Below are positions 60,702-64,000 of a stretch of DNA of 64,000 bases, in pieces. Every line of letters begins with the position of its first letter. Position 1 is the stretch's first letter. Below the pieces are notes generated by a model. It saw nothing but the letters and a program-made list of their open reading frames with translations, searched no databases and had not been told where the DNA came from. This DNA comes from Stromatinia cepivora (Eukaryota; Ascomycota; Leotiomycetes; Helotiales; Sclerotiniaceae): positions 372,001 to 436,000 of the forward strand of contig RCTD01000006.1 of assembly GCA_014898415.1 (NCBI GenBank). Reading direction: 5' to 3'. A program made the translations under genes and the position numbers.

Positions 60702-61153
60702 ATGTCTAGTCAGGCCCTATTCAAATTCTCCTCCAGCATTTCTCGGGTTTCTACAACCCCTCAATATACATGCATACCGTCATCCTTGACCCATTGTCGC
60801 ATAGTATCCCGCGCTCTTCTAAGATTACAAAGTCAACTAGATGAACAGAAACCCACCATCCATAAAGACACCGAAACTCCCTCATCATACCCCCATCCGT
60901 CAAACTACCCTCGCTCATCCCTTCATAAAAATACAACACTCCCCTCCTCCCCTCCTCCCCAAACCCCTTCCTTCCCCCCACCTTCATTTTGGTCCTAAAA
61001 ACACAAATCACTAGACAACTAACCCAAATCTCCACCGTGGAATTTCTATTCCCAAATCCTGCAACACGCATCAAAGTTATACAATTGGGTTTAGGATTAC
61101 TTCGAGCAGCTTATAATTATAAAGGGAATATTGGGATAAAAATGAATGAATGA
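60702..61153 (+). CDS. Uncertain small gene, possibly mitochondrial, two frames
   Basis: A frame starting MSSQALFKFSSSISRVSTTP looks like a mitochondrial presequence and runs to a Pro/Ser-rich low-complexity segment. A second frame ends with STVEFLFPNPATRIKV and LGLGLLRAAYNYKGNIGIKM before a TGA at 61151. They can be joined only by a weak intron (60899-61014, donor GTCAAA, acceptor CACTAG) or by a frameshift in the C/T-rich tract. The C-terminal text looks protein-like, but I do not recognise a family. It may be a real small gene, a pseudogene or chance. Confidence 0.3.
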
Positions 61154-61655
61154 ATGAAGGATATCTATCTGATTGAAAGAGGTGAATATTCCACCATCAC
61201 GGCTGTGTATTTTACGATTTATGGGTTTGTGCGGAGGGGTGTTAGTAGTAAGATCTCATTGTGTTGGATTTTTTGAGGGAGGGATATGCGGAGTATGTGA
61301 GGGATAGGTGGATTGATGTAGCAATGGGGTATATGGGGCATATGGGAGTCAGAGGGAGAGGAAAGAATTCAGAGGAAATCTTGGGGTTGTTTCGATTTCA
61401 AACGATGGTGCACTGTATGTAACGAGGAGATCTTGGATATCTAGCAATATGTGAGCATTGGTATCACAATCCAGGTAGATATATACTTCATGGAAATACA
61501 CTCGCAAACGTAGTCCGATACAATTGATCAACCATAGAAGATTTGGTTTAGAAAACTATTGATTCGCGCCAATGTTAAAAAAGCTCCAAGGATATATCAC
61601 TCTAACCACGATGCACCTAACGTCTAGATCTAAAATCTATCCATATTCTCCTCCA
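61154..61655. other. Intergenic spacer
   Basis: G-rich + strand with ATGAATGA repeats at its left edge. No coding signal. It likely holds the 3' UTR of the AMID-like gene. Confidence 0.5.
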
Positions 61656-62933
61656 TCATGCTTTCTTCCATTTCTCTCCAGAAATGATTGGACCGATAAT
61701 CTCAATCAAAAATGATTTGCCTTTACCAATTTTCACCAATAAACTAGGTACTCTCCAACCCATGACCTGTCCTACCCCACCTGCATTTCCAATTGGTACA
61801 AGAGCCGTCTCTTTCAAGGGTTTAAACTCCTGTTGTACAGGGTAACCATCCGAACCACCTAAGAACATTTTCAACAACGAGGTTAGGTATCCCGGAGCTG
61901 GCTCGGCGGGTTTCTTGATATCGAGATCTCCGGAAATATCCACCGCTAACGAAGAAGACAATGTTGTAACCATGGGGTCGACTTCCATAGCTAAATTAGA
62001 ACTACCGGCTACAATATCTCCTAATGCATATATACCCTTTACATCATCCGAATCAGCTCCTTTGACGCGGAAGTATGCATCGCGAGTGATCACTCGTCCT
62101 GTTTCATCGAGCCAAGTTTTGGGTAGAAATTGGGTGTTGGGAGTAGCTCCTGTAGCGTCAATATAGATGTCGACTTCGCGAGAGCTACCATCGCCGAGTT
62201 TAAGGGTAGCAGGTGAGGCGCCAGGTTGTGCGGGGTTGGTACTTTCGACGCGTACATTGTTTATGACTTCTACGTGCATGATATTTTCGAGATAGTTTTG
62301 GGCACGTGCACTTGTTGCCTGTTTGACTCTGGAGAGAAGTCTGTTTGCTCCAGAAAGTAGTGTTACTTTGCAGTTTGGGTAGTTTGAAGCTATTTCCCCA
62401 GCTGTTTCGACGCCCACTGCTCCTCCTCCAGCGATTAGGACGGTTTTCGCATTTGGAAGTGCGGTGTTTAATGACTCGAGAGCTTTCTTTGTTGCAGATT
62501 CATCTCCCTGAAGGTTCCATAATGGAGACTTTGAGGTTGTGCCTGTGGAAATGATGAGGGAATCATAGTGAATTTGTCGCGTGGTGCCTGTTTCGCCAAT
62601 TGATACAGTGATGGATCGTTGTGCAGGGTCCAAAGCTGAAGCAGTCCCTTGGATTAATTCGAATTGTGAAGCATCATACTTGGAGAAAGCCTCTGACAAA
62701 GGTATGAAAATCTTCTCCTGTGGGACTAATGTCGAATTGATAAGAGCTCTGGGACTGGCGATCTTGAAGAAGAAAGAAGTATTTGGAGTAACGAGTGTGA
62801 CATGATAAGACTTCGATTGGTCCAGGCGCTGCAGCTGAGGTAAGGTCTGACGAAGCAAATGATGAACAGCATTAACACCTCCAAAGTTTCCACCTAAGAT
62901 GACAATTTCATGAGAACTGGAGTTGGACGACAT
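61656..62933 (-). CDS. AMID-like FAD/NAD(P)H oxidoreductase, 425 residues
   Basis: Single-exon flavoprotein of the apoptosis-inducing-factor-like (AMID/FSP1-type, pyridine nucleotide-disulfide oxidoreductase) family. The FAD-binding Rossmann motif is at the N-terminus (IVILGGNFGGVNAV, residues 10-23). The NAD(P)H-binding motif is VLIAGGGAVGVETAGEI near 165-181. ATG and GD motifs are present (DATGATPN and IYALGDI). A hydrophobic, positively charged C-terminus (GKSFLIEIIGPIISGEKWKK) could touch membranes. There is no mitochondrial presequence. Related enzymes transfer electrons from NAD(P)H to quinones or oxygen. The start is the ATG at 62933; the frame is complete and shows no damage. Confidence 0.92.
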   Translation of the reverse strand: MSSNSSSHEIVILGGNFGGVNAVHHLLRQTLPQLQRLDQSKSYHVTLVTPNTSFFFKIASPRALINSTLVPQEKIFIPLSEAFSKYDASQFELIQGTASALDPAQRSITVSIGETGTTRQIHYDSLIISTGTTSKSPLWNLQGDESATKKALESLNTALPNAKTVLIAGGGAVGVETAGEIASNYPNCKVTLLSGANRLLSRVKQATSARAQNYLENIMHVEVINNVRVESTNPAQPGASPATLKLGDGSSREVDIYIDATGATPNTQFLPKTWLDETGRVITRDAYFRVKGADSDDVKGIYALGDIVAGSSNLAMEVDPMVTTLSSSLAVDISGDLDIKKPAEPAPGYLTSLLKMFLGGSDGYPVQQEFKPLKETALVPIGNAGGVGQVMGWRVPSLLVKIGKGKSFLIEIIGPIISGEKWKKA

Positions 62934-63860
62934 TTTGAAGGTATTTGGAAATGAGTTGGCGGTGGGATGGTGAAGATGGTGAGGTCGAATTCTGAAGATC
63001 TGTCAGGATGATAGCTATAGAAATTCGGCGTCTGTGGGTCATGGAAAGATTGATAGCTGGGGTGTGAAGGGAGTCGGATAGTACCTGATAATCCACCTAA
63101 TTAATTCTTTTGAATAATTTTCTAGATGATGAAGTCCTTGAAATGAAGTCCTTGATAACTTTCAAGATGGAAAATTCAGAGGAATTGACGTGAACTTTTA
63201 TACTGAAATTGTGTCCGCTCGGGCTCAATTGACCAATTGATATCGTGGGCACAGATCTTCAGCTATCAAGGTTATTACCTCAATACTTTTTAAACAACTA
63301 TTACATTACAGTGAATGATAATTTGTCAATAATTGTCATCACCATTTAAAGATTTACAAATTTTCCTCGATTTAACAAATCAGGAAGTCATAATTATATT
63401 TATTTCAATTTCGATTTTGAAACCGAATGAAATTCAAAGATTTTTTTTAAATATAAAAGATGGTCAGATATAAATGTTGCCGCAGTGTTCATCCAGTCAG
63501 AAGCATTTCACTCACTTTGTTTTGTACATAAGTTCTACTGTAAGCAAAAAAGAAAGTAATCCTTCGAATAATGGAAATATCTCCAGCGGAAATGCTGAAC
63601 ACCAACAAAACGACTTGATTGTTTAGCAATTAAGCACCTGGTTAATAATATCATGAGCTTAGGTAAAGAAGATGAGGTTCTTAAAAGAACGAACTCACGC
63701 TGCAAACGTATGAGCATCACGTGAACTGCCACGTCGTTTCTCTGCTCGTGACTGGATCCACCCCATTTTTACATTTGTTCATCTTCCACTCAACATTTCG
63801 ACGTCATCATCAAATCATTAATTCTCTCCTCTTGTATTCCCACGGTTCATTCATTTTACA
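62934..63860. other. Divergent promoter region, AMID-like gene and GNA1
   Basis: 927 bp head-to-head spacer, very AT-rich between 63.25 and 63.5 kb. No gene is supported. The 65-codon frame at 63535-63732 has no domain. The last 100 bp before GNA1 is pyrimidine-rich, as expected for a fungal 5' leader. Confidence 0.5.
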
Positions 63861-64000
63861 ATGGCCACTGAAATAGAGCTATCACTTTTCTCCAACGATT
63901 TGATCTCAGAGGAATGTCAAAATTCATTACCTGAAGGCTACAAATTCCGTGCTCTTCAACGCTCGGATTTCCATCATGGTTATCTTGGTGTTCTGCGGGA
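63861..64000 (+). CDS. GNA1: Glucosamine-6-phosphate N-acetyltransferase, 5' part only
   Basis: The window ends inside this gene. The 46 visible residues begin MATEIELSLFSNDLISEE and contain LPEGYKFRALQRSDFHHGYL, the typical N-terminus of fungal Gna1, where an LF-S-LIS segment and the LPEGY-RPLQRSDY element precede the GNAT core. The enzyme acetylates glucosamine-6-phosphate with acetyl-CoA on the way to UDP-GlcNAc and chitin. The GNAT acetyl-CoA loop lies outside the window, so the assignment rests on the N-terminal signature alone. No intron is seen so far. Confidence 0.8.
   Translation, partial: MATEIELSLFSNDLISEECQNSLPEGYKFRALQRSDFHHGYLGVLR

Overview
The window is nuclear DNA of a filamentous ascomycete (Pezizomycotina). 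Genes carry short introns of roughly 45 to 170 nt with GT-AG borders and CTAAC-type branch sites. Intergenic DNA is AT-rich and full of microsatellites. The gene set is fungal: calcineurin A, Spc3, pICln, GNA1, a Pth11-like rhodopsin-domain protein and a highly reducing polyketide synthase. A helotialean (Botrytis/Sclerotinia-like) source fits the base composition and protein style, but this is an impression, not a proof.

Layout. 1-4.4 kb is gene-poor and repeat-rich (an 83-bp degenerate tandem repeat and an 18-bp all-purine minisatellite). A secreted GH13 alpha-amylase with nine exons follows (4.4-6.5 kb), then 4 kb of mostly simple-sequence DNA. From 10.7 to 12.7 kb lie two small membrane-protein genes that only appear after splicing: Spc3 of the signal peptidase complex and a Pmp3/UPF0057 protein. 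13.4-18.8 kb holds two decayed genes, a carboxyltransferase of the propionyl/methylcrotonyl-CoA carboxylase type and an ACC-synthase-like aminotransferase, on either side of an intact Arg/Ser-rich hypothetical. An MFS transporter occupies 19.3-21.7 kb. 23.3-36.3 kb is a housekeeping block: a WW protein, a large probable mitochondrial protein, a small hypothetical, calcineurin A, a bZIP factor and pICln.

37.0-54.4 kb looks like a secondary-metabolite gene cluster. It contains a seven-exon HR-PKS (KS-AT-DH-MT-ER-KR-ACP, no release domain), an alpha/beta hydrolase, a free-standing adenylation enzyme, an MFS efflux pump and a PLP aminotransferase. The genes alternate in orientation, giving three divergent promoters including the one shared with a Pth11-like gene at the right edge. 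A plausible division of labour (inference) is that the PKS makes a reduced, C-methylated chain, the hydrolase or adenylating enzyme frees or activates a carboxylate, the PLP enzyme adds or prepares an amine, and the pump exports the product.

The right end (58.7-64 kb) has a broken secretory lipase, a possible flavin-monooxygenase remnant, an intact AMID-like oxidoreductase and the 5' end of GNA1. At least three clear pseudogenes in 64 kb, all once metabolic or secreted functions, point to ongoing loss of accessory genes.
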